Below are positions 24,652-32,250 of a DNA stretch of 64,000 nt, piece by piece. Made by a program: the position numbers and the translations under genes. Numbering within the stretch: position 1 is the first letter of the stretch; each line of letters starts with the position of its first letter. The notes beneath the pieces are model-generated. The model saw only the letters and a program-made list of their open reading frames with translations, made no database searches and had not been told where the DNA came from. This DNA comes from Lachnospiraceae bacterium. Lineage in GTDB: Bacteria; Bacillota; Clostridia; Lachnospirales; Lachnospiraceae. Where the stretch lies: NCBI GenBank assembly GCA_017521985.1, contig JAFXAZ010000017.1, forward strand, positions 1 to 64,000, read 5' to 3'.

Positions 24652-24927
24652 TTAAGCATTGATCAAATCTTTTAATGCCTTGCCAGCTTTGAACTTAGGT
24701 GCTCTTGCAGCAGAAATCTGCATTGCTTCACCTGTTGCTGGGTTTCTACCTTCTCTAGCAGCTCTTTCAGATACTTCAAAAGTACCGAAACCAATTAACT
24801 GGATTTTTTCGCCTTTTTTAAGTTCACTGGAAACCACTTCTGTAAATGCTTTTAAAACAGCTTCGGTATCTTTTTTGGATACGCCGCTAACTTCAGCCAT
24901 AGCTGCAATTAATTCTGTCTTATTCAT
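24652..24927 (-). CDS. hup: HU-family DNA-binding protein
   Basis: A 91-aa protein, the canonical HU length. It shows MNKTELIAAMAEVSGVSKKDTEAVLKAF at the N-terminus, GFGTFEVSERAAREGRNPATGE (the DNA-binding beta-arm with the conserved RNPATG tip) and FKAGKALKDLI at the end. It is a nucleoid protein that bends DNA and is also used by site-specific recombinases. It has a strong promoter and a good AGGAGGAG ribosome site, fitting high expression. Confidence 0.97.
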   Translation of the reverse strand: MNKTELIAAMAEVSGVSKKDTEAVLKAFTEVVSSELKKGEKIQLIGFGTFEVSERAAREGRNPATGEAMQISAARAPKFKAGKALKDLINA

Positions 24928-24962
24928 TTTTGCTCCTCCTACTTACTCTACGTGAAAAGTTG

Positions 24963-24974
24963 GCCGATATCGGC
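24963..24974. promoter_or_regulatory. Perfect palindrome in the hup leader
   Basis: GCCGATATCGGC lies between the hup transcription start and its ribosome site. It may be an operator or a short RNA stem. Only the palindrome itself is observed. Confidence 0.35.
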
Positions 24975-24987
24975 GCTTTTGCTTTTA

Positions 24988-25016
24988 ACTATATCCTCAA
25001 AGAGCCCATTTGTCAA
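24988..25016 (-). promoter_or_regulatory. hup promoter
   Basis: Consensus TTGACA (25011-25016) and TATAGT (24988-24993) on the minus strand with a 17-bp spacer, 61 bp upstream of the hup start. Confidence 0.85.
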
Positions 25017-25019
25017 GTA

Positions 25020-26003
25020 TCAGACAATTTTTCTTAATATTTCACTTATAAATTTTTCTCTGTCATTATCCTGCTCCAGCAATCGCTCCAGTTTTTCTGT
25101 ATTCTTCTCAGGCATAAAGGACTTCTTGCTGTTAAAATAATAATTGGCTATTTTCCAAAACTTCTCCGGATACGCAAATCGATAAATCATGGAAATTCGT
25201 TCTGCACAGGTTAATTCTCTTTCCTTCTCATAAAGCTCTAACATCTCTCGACCGGTTTCTATGTTCCAATTATTTTTTTCAAGAAACTTCCTCATAAATA
25301 AATATAAATCCCTGCACGGTAAATCTGCTGAGAATTTTTCAAACTGTAAAATCATCACATCATGGTAAGACAACCAGACATTATGATGTTGATAATCTCC
25401 ATGACAAAACGCCAATGTATCTGACTGCTTTACGCAGAAAGCTTCATACGCTCTCCACTCCTCTTCCACTTCAAGTGCTTTTTCAAAAAAATAATTAAAA
25501 TGCTTATGTAGAAATCGTTCAAAATCATTTTTTTGTCGCTTTTCTTTCAGATACCTGCGAATTCTTCTTAATTCTGTGTTTCTTTTTTCAAATTCATGCT
25601 TCAAACTATAAGGCGGTACATCCGGTGCTTCTGCTCTATTCACATACATTCCTTTATGCATCTTCGCCATAGTCGATACAGCCAATGCACACTCACCGTC
25701 TTCTTTTAAATTGCATTCTCTGCCTTCCATGTAGGTTTGCAACATATATTTACGTTCATCGCCATCTATAGAAATTAACTCCCCCTCCTTATTCGGAACA
25801 ATTTCCTGTACTATAACACCGGTCTCCTCCATAATTTGTGTTGTAAGTGTTTTTTGCAACAGTACTCGCTCCTGGCTCCCCCTATATTCCTTTAACACAT
25901 AATCACCATTTTTACAGTTTACAATCCAAAAACCTCTTCCTTTTCGCACACCTTTTATTTCCAAGTCATACTTATCTAACGAACTTAATGCCTGTTCCAC
26001 CAT
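25020..26003 (-). CDS. CotS-family spore coat protein / degenerate aminoglycoside-kinase fold
   Basis: A 327-aa protein with the kinase-like layout of CotS/YutH/YsxE spore coat proteins: an N-terminal lobe with YVLKEYRG, a hinge (LQTYMEGRE) and the catalytic-loop-like CHGDYQHHNVWL near residue 208. The metal-binding position that is normally an aspartate (I-D-F-D) reads MILQFEKFSADLPCRDL, so the second metal ligand is missing. It is probably a spore-coat structural or weak kinase-like protein. It lies directly upstream of hup on the same strand, with its stop overlapping the hup promoter region. Confidence 0.75.
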   Translation of the reverse strand: MVEQALSSLDKYDLEIKGVRKGRGFWIVNCKNGDYVLKEYRGSQERVLLQKTLTTQIMEETGVIVQEIVPNKEGELISIDGDERKYMLQTYMEGRECNLKEDGECALAVSTMAKMHKGMYVNRAEAPDVPPYSLKHEFEKRNTELRRIRRYLKEKRQKNDFERFLHKHFNYFFEKALEVEEEWRAYEAFCVKQSDTLAFCHGDYQHHNVWLSYHDVMILQFEKFSADLPCRDLYLFMRKFLEKNNWNIETGREMLELYEKERELTCAERISMIYRFAYPEKFWKIANYYFNSKKSFMPEKNTEKLERLLEQDNDREKFISEILRKIV

Positions 26004-26112
26004 ACCCCTCTCCCTTCTTCGTGTTTGACCGCTCCATATATTCGGACTGCCTATCTCATCTTATGAAGGAAAGAAAATAATTAGAACAATGCAGACAAGT
26101 TCACTTAGAACT

Positions 26113-26138
26113 AAAAAATGGGACTAAATATAGCCCCA
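26113..26138 (-). terminator. Terminator overlapping the cca stop codon
   Basis: On the minus strand TGGGGCTA pairs with TAGTCCCA (one G-U pair) over a 4-nt loop, then TTTTTT. The TAG stop of cca is in the 3' arm. Confidence 0.75.
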
Positions 26139-27467
26139 TCTCTTTATCAATTCTATTAAAGAATCTTTATTATTCATTTCCGGATTTTCCAAAACAACTT
26201 CCAACAAATCATTCAAAGCTCTTCCTAATTCCTGCCCAGGCTTCATTCCTACAGCAATTAAGTCACTGCCGGTAACTGCCAAAAATTTGAGACTGATACA
26301 CATTCCCTGTTCAACAACTTCCTCATAGCTTTTTCGAAGTAATTCCAGCTTTTCTAATTTCTCGTCTCTCTGGTAGTCACTTTGTGCCATCACATCAGCT
26401 TTCTTAATTTCCAGCAACAACGGAAAATTCTTCATATGAACCTTATGAATGTACTTACGCGTAAATGCGGGTGTAGGGCTAACTGCATTACCATAATCAT
26501 GATACAGTATCAGCAAAGAAACCCTGTCAATAGTCTCATTATCAAAACGAAGCCTCTTTAACACTTTCTTTGCCAACGTACTGCCCTCCAGTGGATGAGC
26601 ATGAAAATGGTCAACGCCCTTATCATCCGTACTTCTGGTCAGTGGCTTTCCAATATCATGTAACAACATAGCAAGTCTTAAAATCTTGTCCTTTGATACA
26701 AAATGCATGGACTTAATAGTATGCATACCTACAGAATATAAATGATGGGGATTATTCTGCGGAGTCTCCATCATGGCATCAAACTCCGGAAGGAATACCT
26801 TCGTTAGTCCCATCTCATAAAGCTTTAATACATATTCCGGATGATCAGAAACTAACAACTTAACCAACTCTACTTGAATGCGTTCGACGCTGATACACGC
26901 TAACGTATGTGCAAGTTCTTTGATTGCTTCCGCTGTTTGTTCTTCTATATCATAACCTAACTGTGCTGAAAAACGTACTGCACGCATAATTCGCAAAGCA
27001 TCTTCTTTAAAACGCTCCCTCGGTTCACCCACACAACGAATAATTCCGTTCTGCAAATCTTCCTGACCACCAAACAGATCCACAATGCCACTCTTTTCAT
27101 TATATGCCATTGCATTGATGGTAAAGTCTCTGCGTTTTAAATCTTCGGATAATAAAGGAGTAAAGTTTACTTCTTTTGGATGACGACTGTCCTCATATTC
27201 ACCATCAATACGATATGTGGTAACTTCATAACACTCTTTTTTGATAAGAACTGTCACCGTACCATGCTGAATCCCGGTATCAACCGTATGGCGAAACATC
27301 TGCTTAATATCCTCCGGCTTGGCAGACGTAGTAATATCCCAGTCATCCGGTACGCGGCCTAAAATAGAATCTCTGACACATCCGCCTACCGCATAGGCTT
27401 CAAATCCGGCTTCTTCAATTGTACGAATGATAAATTGGACAGAATCTGGAATCTGAATTTGTACCAT
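26124..27467 (-). CDS. cca: CCA-adding tRNA nucleotidyltransferase
   Basis: A 447-aa enzyme from the ATG at 27467 (AAAGGAG 10 nt upstream). Class II nucleotidyltransferase head: AYAVGGCVRDSILGRVPDDWDIT (motif A with DxD-type residues), RRDFTINAMAYN and RIMRAVRFSAQLGYDIE. A C-terminal HD domain is visible in LLHDIGKPLTRSTDD and HFHAHPLEGS (~residues 240-270). It adds CCA to tRNA 3' ends, which matters here because none of the tRNA genes in the window encodes CCA. Confidence 0.95.
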   Translation of the reverse strand: MVQIQIPDSVQFIIRTIEEAGFEAYAVGGCVRDSILGRVPDDWDITTSAKPEDIKQMFRHTVDTGIQHGTVTVLIKKECYEVTTYRIDGEYEDSRHPKEVNFTPLLSEDLKRRDFTINAMAYNEKSGIVDLFGGQEDLQNGIIRCVGEPRERFKEDALRIMRAVRFSAQLGYDIEEQTAEAIKELAHTLACISVERIQVELVKLLVSDHPEYVLKLYEMGLTKVFLPEFDAMMETPQNNPHHLYSVGMHTIKSMHFVSKDKILRLAMLLHDIGKPLTRSTDDKGVDHFHAHPLEGSTLAKKVLKRLRFDNETIDRVSLLILYHDYGNAVSPTPAFTRKYIHKVHMKNFPLLLEIKKADVMAQSDYQRDEKLEKLELLRKSYEEVVEQGMCISLKFLAVTGSDLIAVGMKPGQELGRALNDLLEVVLENPEMNNKDSLIELIKRWGYI

Positions 27468-27541
27468 TTGTCTTTTACTCCTTTCGACTCGATAAAATTT
27501 TATCACATCTTTATCAAAAGGGAAAGTAAAAGATATATAAA

Positions 27542-28789
27542 CTATCTAAATATATATTCCATTTCAGCAAAACGCACTCTGTCACCCTCTTTTAAACTGT
27601 AAGGTTCTCTTGGTATAAGTGCCTTTCCATTAACCCAAGTTCCATTGGTAGAATTTAAATCTTCCACCATATACTCAGAATCCTCCCGCAAAAGAAGCGC
27701 ATGCACCCTGCTTACACCACCTTGTGGAATGCAAACCTGCGCACGTTTTACATCCTTACCCACAATCTTTTTTGTATCCGAAAAATAGATATACTGTGGC
27801 TCTATATCTTGCACACTATATAAAAATCTTTCTTTATCCCTTGTCGTAATAATTTGCGTCCCACCTGTATTATCTATACCAAAATTTTTGTGAAACACGT
27901 CATATTCTTCCTGCAATACTTCAAACTTCTGCTTCTCCTCTTCCATCTCTTTGTATTTCTTTTCTTTTTTATAGATAAGAATATTTAATACAAGCAATAC
28001 ACCTCCCACCGCTATACAGAAAAAGATTTTTAGAATAGTCAACGGCTTCCAAAGAAATGTTGCTGCTACACTTGCCAGAAATAAAATACCGGTACCTCTC
28101 TTTAAATCTTTAAATCTTTTCTCTGCCATCTTGGATTTTGTTGGAACATCTACCGTTACCTCCATTGATGATTCGAATGGTACCACTTCACGTACTTCAC
28201 CTATATTATCTATATCATTTTCCTTCTGTTCCTGCGAGAACAATGAAAGCATTTGCTCCACTTCTTTACATAACCCAAACTGCTCATTTTTCTCCAGCAG
28301 ATTTTCGTATATCTTATAAAACTGCCGCATTAATTCTTCATCTTTATAATCCAAATACTCAATACAACACTCAAGCAATTTCTCAATTTCTTCATTTTCG
28401 GTTTCTTTCGTCCGGAAAGAGTATATAAATTTGACTTCCTCCCCATCCGAATCTACCATAATGAACTTTGGCAAAAAAACAACACTGTTTATATCCAGCG
28501 CAAACTCCCATAATTCTTTACATAACTTCACAATTGCTTTTAAAAGTATTTCTGCAAAATCTCTTTTCAACTTTTGAGTTTCCAAAAATACATCCAAAGA
28601 CTGCATTCCACTTACTTCATAGTATAAATAATTATCTCCGTTTTGATTTCTATGTTGAAACTCCAGAACACTTTTTAGTGTATTATAATTACACATTTGA
28701 TACTCATAGCTTTCAAAAACCTCTTTGGAACATGCAATTCTAATATAACTCTTCTGATTTCCCCTGACAAATTCCGGTTCATAACTCAT
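27542..28789 (-). CDS. DUF6382 and FHA-domain membrane protein
   Basis: A 415-aa protein from the ATG at 28789 behind GGAGGAGGG. Residues ~1-180 match the DUF6382 type (NYLYYEVSGMQSLDVFLE, DINSVVFLPKFIMVDSDG). Two adjacent membrane segments follow at ~235-275 (GILFLASVAATFLW, FFCIAVGGVLLVLNILIY). The C-terminal ~100 residues are a forkhead-associated domain with GGVSRVHALL and NSTNGTWVNGK, which binds phosphothreonine. It is the last gene of the Tad locus and overlaps the previous gene by 11 bp, so it probably links pilus assembly to Ser/Thr kinase signalling. No kinase is visible in the window. Confidence 0.85.
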   Translation of the reverse strand: MSYEPEFVRGNQKSYIRIACSKEVFESYEYQMCNYNTLKSVLEFQHRNQNGDNYLYYEVSGMQSLDVFLETQKLKRDFAEILLKAIVKLCKELWEFALDINSVVFLPKFIMVDSDGEEVKFIYSFRTKETENEEIEKLLECCIEYLDYKDEELMRQFYKIYENLLEKNEQFGLCKEVEQMLSLFSQEQKENDIDNIGEVREVVPFESSMEVTVDVPTKSKMAEKRFKDLKRGTGILFLASVAATFLWKPLTILKIFFCIAVGGVLLVLNILIYKKEKKYKEMEEEKQKFEVLQEEYDVFHKNFGIDNTGGTQIITTRDKERFLYSVQDIEPQYIYFSDTKKIVGKDVKRAQVCIPQGGVSRVHALLLREDSEYMVEDLNSTNGTWVNGKALIPREPYSLKEGDRVRFAEMEYIFR

Positions 28790-29327
28790 CTGCACCCTCC
28801 TCCTCTCCTGTTGCCCTATCCACTAATTTAAATGCACTCTTTATAAGCAGCAACGTTTCACATGGACTGATTATATTCACATTACTTTCTGCGTTTAACT
28901 TCCACGACATCTCCCCGACTCCAAATACCCAAAAAGGATTTGCCATTTTTCCGCTTCCGGTTATTATAATGTTATTTCCTCGTAATCGATAGGCCGTCTG
29001 CATATCTTCTGTCAGAATATACTTTTCTTTATAAAGCCCCGCCTCTATTTTCTGTAAAGATGTAAGCCTGTGCTCTGCATTATCTGCATACATCCCGGCG
29101 CCTTCTATGGACAAAATATATATATTTGTTTGCAAAACACACTGATTATGTAAATATAATCCCATACATACCAACATCGTAAATACTGCCATAATTCCGG
29201 GCAGCAGCAAGCTATATTCTATTGTTACAAATGCATCTATCCTTTTCCCAAATACATTCCCACATGAACTGCCATTAAAAAAGGAATAAAAGGAATTTGT
29301 ATTCTTCGTCCGCTTCTTCCAATACAT
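28779..29327 (-). CDS. TadE-like pseudopilin
   Basis: A 182-aa protein from the ATG at 29327 (GGGAG 7 nt upstream). After a short polar leader with two cysteines comes DAFVTIEYSLLLPGIMAVFTMLVCMGLYLH (residues ~30-60), the TadE pattern of a glutamate at position +5 of the hydrophobic helix. The remaining ~115 residues are extracytoplasmic and poorly conserved. It is likely a minor pilin of the Tad pilus. The gene overlaps the end of the prepilin peptidase by 91 bp. Confidence 0.7.
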   Translation of the reverse strand: MYWKKRTKNTNSFYSFFNGSSCGNVFGKRIDAFVTIEYSLLLPGIMAVFTMLVCMGLYLHNQCVLQTNIYILSIEGAGMYADNAEHRLTSLQKIEAGLYKEKYILTEDMQTAYRLRGNNIIITGSGKMANPFWVFGVGEMSWKLNAESNVNIISPCETLLLIKSAFKLVDRATGEEEGADEL

Positions 29328-29647
29328 AATGTTACTCCCACTATTACTGTTAATCCAAACGCTAACATCAAGCATACGCAGGTACTGCGCCATCCATAAA
29401 ACAACCCATAGATTACTCCAACTATCCCATCTCCGATTCCCAGTGCTTTAGGTGCGAGCAATATCATCATACACATAAGAGTCCCCGGAAGAATATCACC
29501 CAAAACCCGAAAACCTCTTTGCTGCACTATGGCATAACAAACGCCACCAATCACTCCTGCCAAAAGCAACCATAATGATACCTTTTTTTGCTTTATGTCC
29601 TGAAAACTTAAAACTGCCAAATACCCACTCAATAAAACATCCTTCAT
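29237..29647 (-). CDS. tadV: Prepilin peptidase (A24 family, TadV/CpaA-type)
   Basis: A 136-aa polytopic membrane protein. The two catalytic aspartates of A24 peptidases are in FQDIKQKKVS (~residue 17) and LGIGDGIVGVIYG (~residue 73, GxGD motif). It lacks the N-methylation domain of larger PilD enzymes, as usual for Tad systems. It should cleave the Flp pilin and TadE-like pseudopilins ahead of their hydrophobic helices. The ATG overlaps the upstream stop (ATGA). Confidence 0.88.
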   Translation of the reverse strand: MKDVLLSGYLAVLSFQDIKQKKVSLWLLLAGVIGGVCYAIVQQRGFRVLGDILPGTLMCMMILLAPKALGIGDGIVGVIYGLFYGWRSTCVCLMLAFGLTVIVGVTLCIGRSGRRIQIPFIPFLMAVHVGMYLGKG

Positions 29648-30639
29648 TTTGTCCCCTCTGCCATCTGACTGCATCTGCTGCACACAGACCAATTATCAAC
29701 CTCTGTTTTTTCCACACAGTAAACCTTTCGCTTTAATCCGGAACAGGTTATCACTTCATGATACCTTTCACCATAATCTGTAATATAGTACACTTCCTGC
29801 AAAGTACTCTTATCGCAGCACATCTCACACTGTGAATACGTTTTACCGGATTCATTTCTCTTCGTATCCAAATCAGCAGCATTTACCTTGGATATAGACA
29901 ACTTCAAGTATGTACAATTCTCCGTCAAATGATAAACACTACCACTTTCCGTAATGAATACATATACATCTTCGTCAATGATCTTTTCTGACTTATAACC
30001 GGTCCACATCTTTGTGTAATAGCGATTCATCATAACTATCTCTGTACCTGCAAAAGGTATCATCGGTTCTACCGTATAATAGGCAATGATATCTACGCAG
30101 GATTGTGCCCGGTCTATATGCGAACCCAACAAATGAATTCCTTCTGTGCCACCTTTAATGGTATTTTTATAAAGATTTCCGGCACACATTTTGTGAATCT
30201 GTGATTCAACATATGCTTTAGAAAAAACAAGCGATGATACGGCTTCTTCTCCCAGGGACATTTCTTTATTCACACCGACCAGCTCATCATACGCATACGA
30301 ATACACCGATACCGGCTCCGCTGCCGTTCTCATGGCATAGAGCACTCCGCTATACACAGACAGATAATTTAACAACGACAATATCTCCAAAAAACAAAAC
30401 AAAAACACCGGTATTGCAATGGATGCTTCTATACTTACACTGGCGGCACATGTTACAGATAGCCGAAAGGATGCTCTTTTCATACATTTTAAAGCCTTAA
30501 TAATGAGAAAGCTGATATGCCCGGTATAACCATAAGCCTGGAGAGACTTCCTTTCTCGATGTGATTTGTGAGTTGATCTTACTTCGCCTAAAATGTTTGT
30601 GCTGGTAAAAAGAGCACCTTTTCCACTACCTGTAATCAT
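29644..30639 (-). CDS. TadE-like pseudopilin with duplicated Cys/His motifs
   Basis: A 331-aa protein with AGGAGG before its ATG. It has a long basic leader (~70 residues), then SVSIEASIAIPVFLFCFLEILSLLNYL (residues ~67-95), a TadE-type helix with Glu at +5. The extracytoplasmic part ends in two similar units: SGSVYHLTENCTYLKLS...YSQCEMCC (~235-285) and YGERYHEVITCSGLKR...WSVCSRC (~290-325). Each has an H-x4-C followed by C-x2-C, a probable metal-binding or disulfide motif. A minor pilin or tip role is plausible. Such duplicated units are not part of standard TadE. Confidence 0.7.
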   Translation of the reverse strand: MITGSGKGALFTSTNILGEVRSTHKSHRERKSLQAYGYTGHISFLIIKALKCMKRASFRLSVTCAASVSIEASIAIPVFLFCFLEILSLLNYLSVYSGVLYAMRTAAEPVSVYSYAYDELVGVNKEMSLGEEAVSSLVFSKAYVESQIHKMCAGNLYKNTIKGGTEGIHLLGSHIDRAQSCVDIIAYYTVEPMIPFAGTEIVMMNRYYTKMWTGYKSEKIIDEDVYVFITESGSVYHLTENCTYLKLSISKVNAADLDTKRNESGKTYSQCEMCCDKSTLQEVYYITDYGERYHEVITCSGLKRKVYCVEKTEVDNWSVCSRCSQMAEGTK

Positions 30640-30647
30640 AGTGCCTC

Positions 30648-32054
30648 CTACTTGTATCTAATTTCTTTGGATATCATGTACTTTTTATTATATTTATCAT
30701 AAAACTCTCCGGTCAGACACGCCCTCCCTATGCATGCATCCATTTGAAAGCTTGCATCATCTTCCCTTAAAAATAACTCAATAACATCCATGGAACGCAT
30801 TGCCAAATCTTTCTTGCTTTGCATTAACAGAAGCAGCAGCAAATATTCCTCATACTTCAGCAAAAAGTCTGACGCCCCCTCTAGTGGCAGCGACTTTAAA
30901 AGTGGTACCGACTCTCCTCTAAATAGTGCCTGCACATCCTGCACACTTTCTACATAAGCCCAATATATCAGAAGTGCCTGGTAAACAACCGGTTCCATCC
31001 AGGGGACTAAGGACGCTGCAGCGGCGGCTATTCCATGCGCTTCAAGCTGCCTTGCCTCATCCTGAAGAAGCAACAAATAATTATCAATCTCCCGAATAAG
31101 TAATAACTCTGCTGTCACGATCTCCAAATTCTGCCTATCACTGCTTCTTCCACCAATCAAATACTCCAGTTCACAGTTAAGTCCCTTTGTGTCAGAACTT
31201 TTCTGCTTTCCGTAGCAGGCAAAATGGTCCATTAAATATTTACAAAAAAGAATTTTATTGCCAAATGAGTCATCCTCGTCGGTATTCTGCATAGTGCCCT
31301 CTGCCAGTGGACGATGTGATGCCAATTCATAAGAGTTCACGTTTATATCGGATATGGTACTATAATCCTCTATCACTTGCTGCAACAGTATATTGACAGA
31401 CAATATTTGTTCTAAGGGGTTTTCAATATCTACCACCTCATACTCTGCATCTTCCAATAGAACAGAATTTCCATTTATATCCGTTCCCCACACAGCCTCC
31501 TTTACTTCTATTTCGGTACCATTTACCTCATCTATAGACGTTGTAATACCTGCGGTCTCATTTTGCAGAAGATTTCCCGTGCTATATGTAGACTCTACCT
31601 CTTTAAACCAAGATAACGCCTGCTCCACATAGCTGACTCCTATAGAAGCTTTTGCAACATTAATTGCTTGCATATAAAAATCAATCCCACCATAATCTGT
31701 AGCCAACAAAACATCCGTAAACTTAGCACCGGTATAGTCCAACCCAAGCCAGCCTTTATTTTGAAATTTCAAATTTTTGTCTATGTACTCTTTTAAATGA
31801 GACTTTACAAGGCCATAGCTTCCGCTTCCCGTACCGTAGCCACAATCCAGATAAAGCAAATCATACTTTTCCCATAAAGCTGTATGAAATTCAGCCATGA
31901 CACTTTGTACTCCCGCATTAAATACCACATCTGCCTTTAACAGCATGGTATTCTCTCTGGCACTTTCTATTAAAACCATGCAAAAAGACAACATTAACGT
32001 AAGCGTCACCGCGAAAAAAACACTGATGGAACCTCCTACCTTTTCTCTGTACAT
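30648..32054 (-). CDS. DUF5702 pilus-associated membrane protein (TadG-like position)
   Basis: A 468-aa protein from the ATG at 32054, one base after the Flp pilin stop. The N-terminus REKVGGSISVFFAVTLTLMLSFCMVLIESAR is the DUF5702 pattern: a single hydrophobic helix followed by a large extracytoplasmic domain. The gene lies where TadG or TadF is found in other Tad loci. It has no clear ribosome site of its own and is probably translationally coupled to the pilin gene. Its role in the pilus is not established. Confidence 0.75.
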   Translation of the reverse strand: MYREKVGGSISVFFAVTLTLMLSFCMVLIESARENTMLLKADVVFNAGVQSVMAEFHTALWEKYDLLYLDCGYGTGSGSYGLVKSHLKEYIDKNLKFQNKGWLGLDYTGAKFTDVLLATDYGGIDFYMQAINVAKASIGVSYVEQALSWFKEVESTYSTGNLLQNETAGITTSIDEVNGTEIEVKEAVWGTDINGNSVLLEDAEYEVVDIENPLEQILSVNILLQQVIEDYSTISDINVNSYELASHRPLAEGTMQNTDEDDSFGNKILFCKYLMDHFACYGKQKSSDTKGLNCELEYLIGGRSSDRQNLEIVTAELLLIREIDNYLLLLQDEARQLEAHGIAAAAASLVPWMEPVVYQALLIYWAYVESVQDVQALFRGESVPLLKSLPLEGASDFLLKYEEYLLLLLLMQSKKDLAMRSMDVIELFLREDDASFQMDACIGRACLTGEFYDKYNKKYMISKEIRYK

Positions 32055-32055
32055 T

Positions 32056-32235
32056 TTATACACGCAAAGCCTGTTTGGTAATCTTGTCCATAATCGTTTC
32101 TACCAGCTCCATTACCTGCTCTTTAAAAATCAATACTACTGCAATAAGAACCACCATTAATAAAATGACTTCCACTGTGGTAATCCCATCCTCATTCTGC
32201 AAACTATACTGTACTCTATACCATAATTTCTTCAT
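32056..32235 (-). CDS. flp: Flp-type (type IVb) major pilin
   Basis: A 59-aa protein, with GGAGGATTGTT before the ATG. Reading: an 18-residue polar leader, then the class III cleavage context NEDG / ITTVEVILLMVVL with Glu at +5, a 20-residue hydrophobic helix and a short charged tail (KEQVMELVETIMDKI). This is the Flp1 pattern. The gene is short enough to be missed by length cut-offs. It sits between tadC and the DUF5702 gene, with gaps of 15 bp and 1 bp. It is the likely main subunit of the Tad pilus. Confidence 0.85.
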   Translation of the reverse strand: MKKLWYRVQYSLQNEDGITTVEVILLMVVLIAVVLIFKEQVMELVETIMDKITKQALRV

Positions 32236-32250
32236 AACAATCCTCCATAA

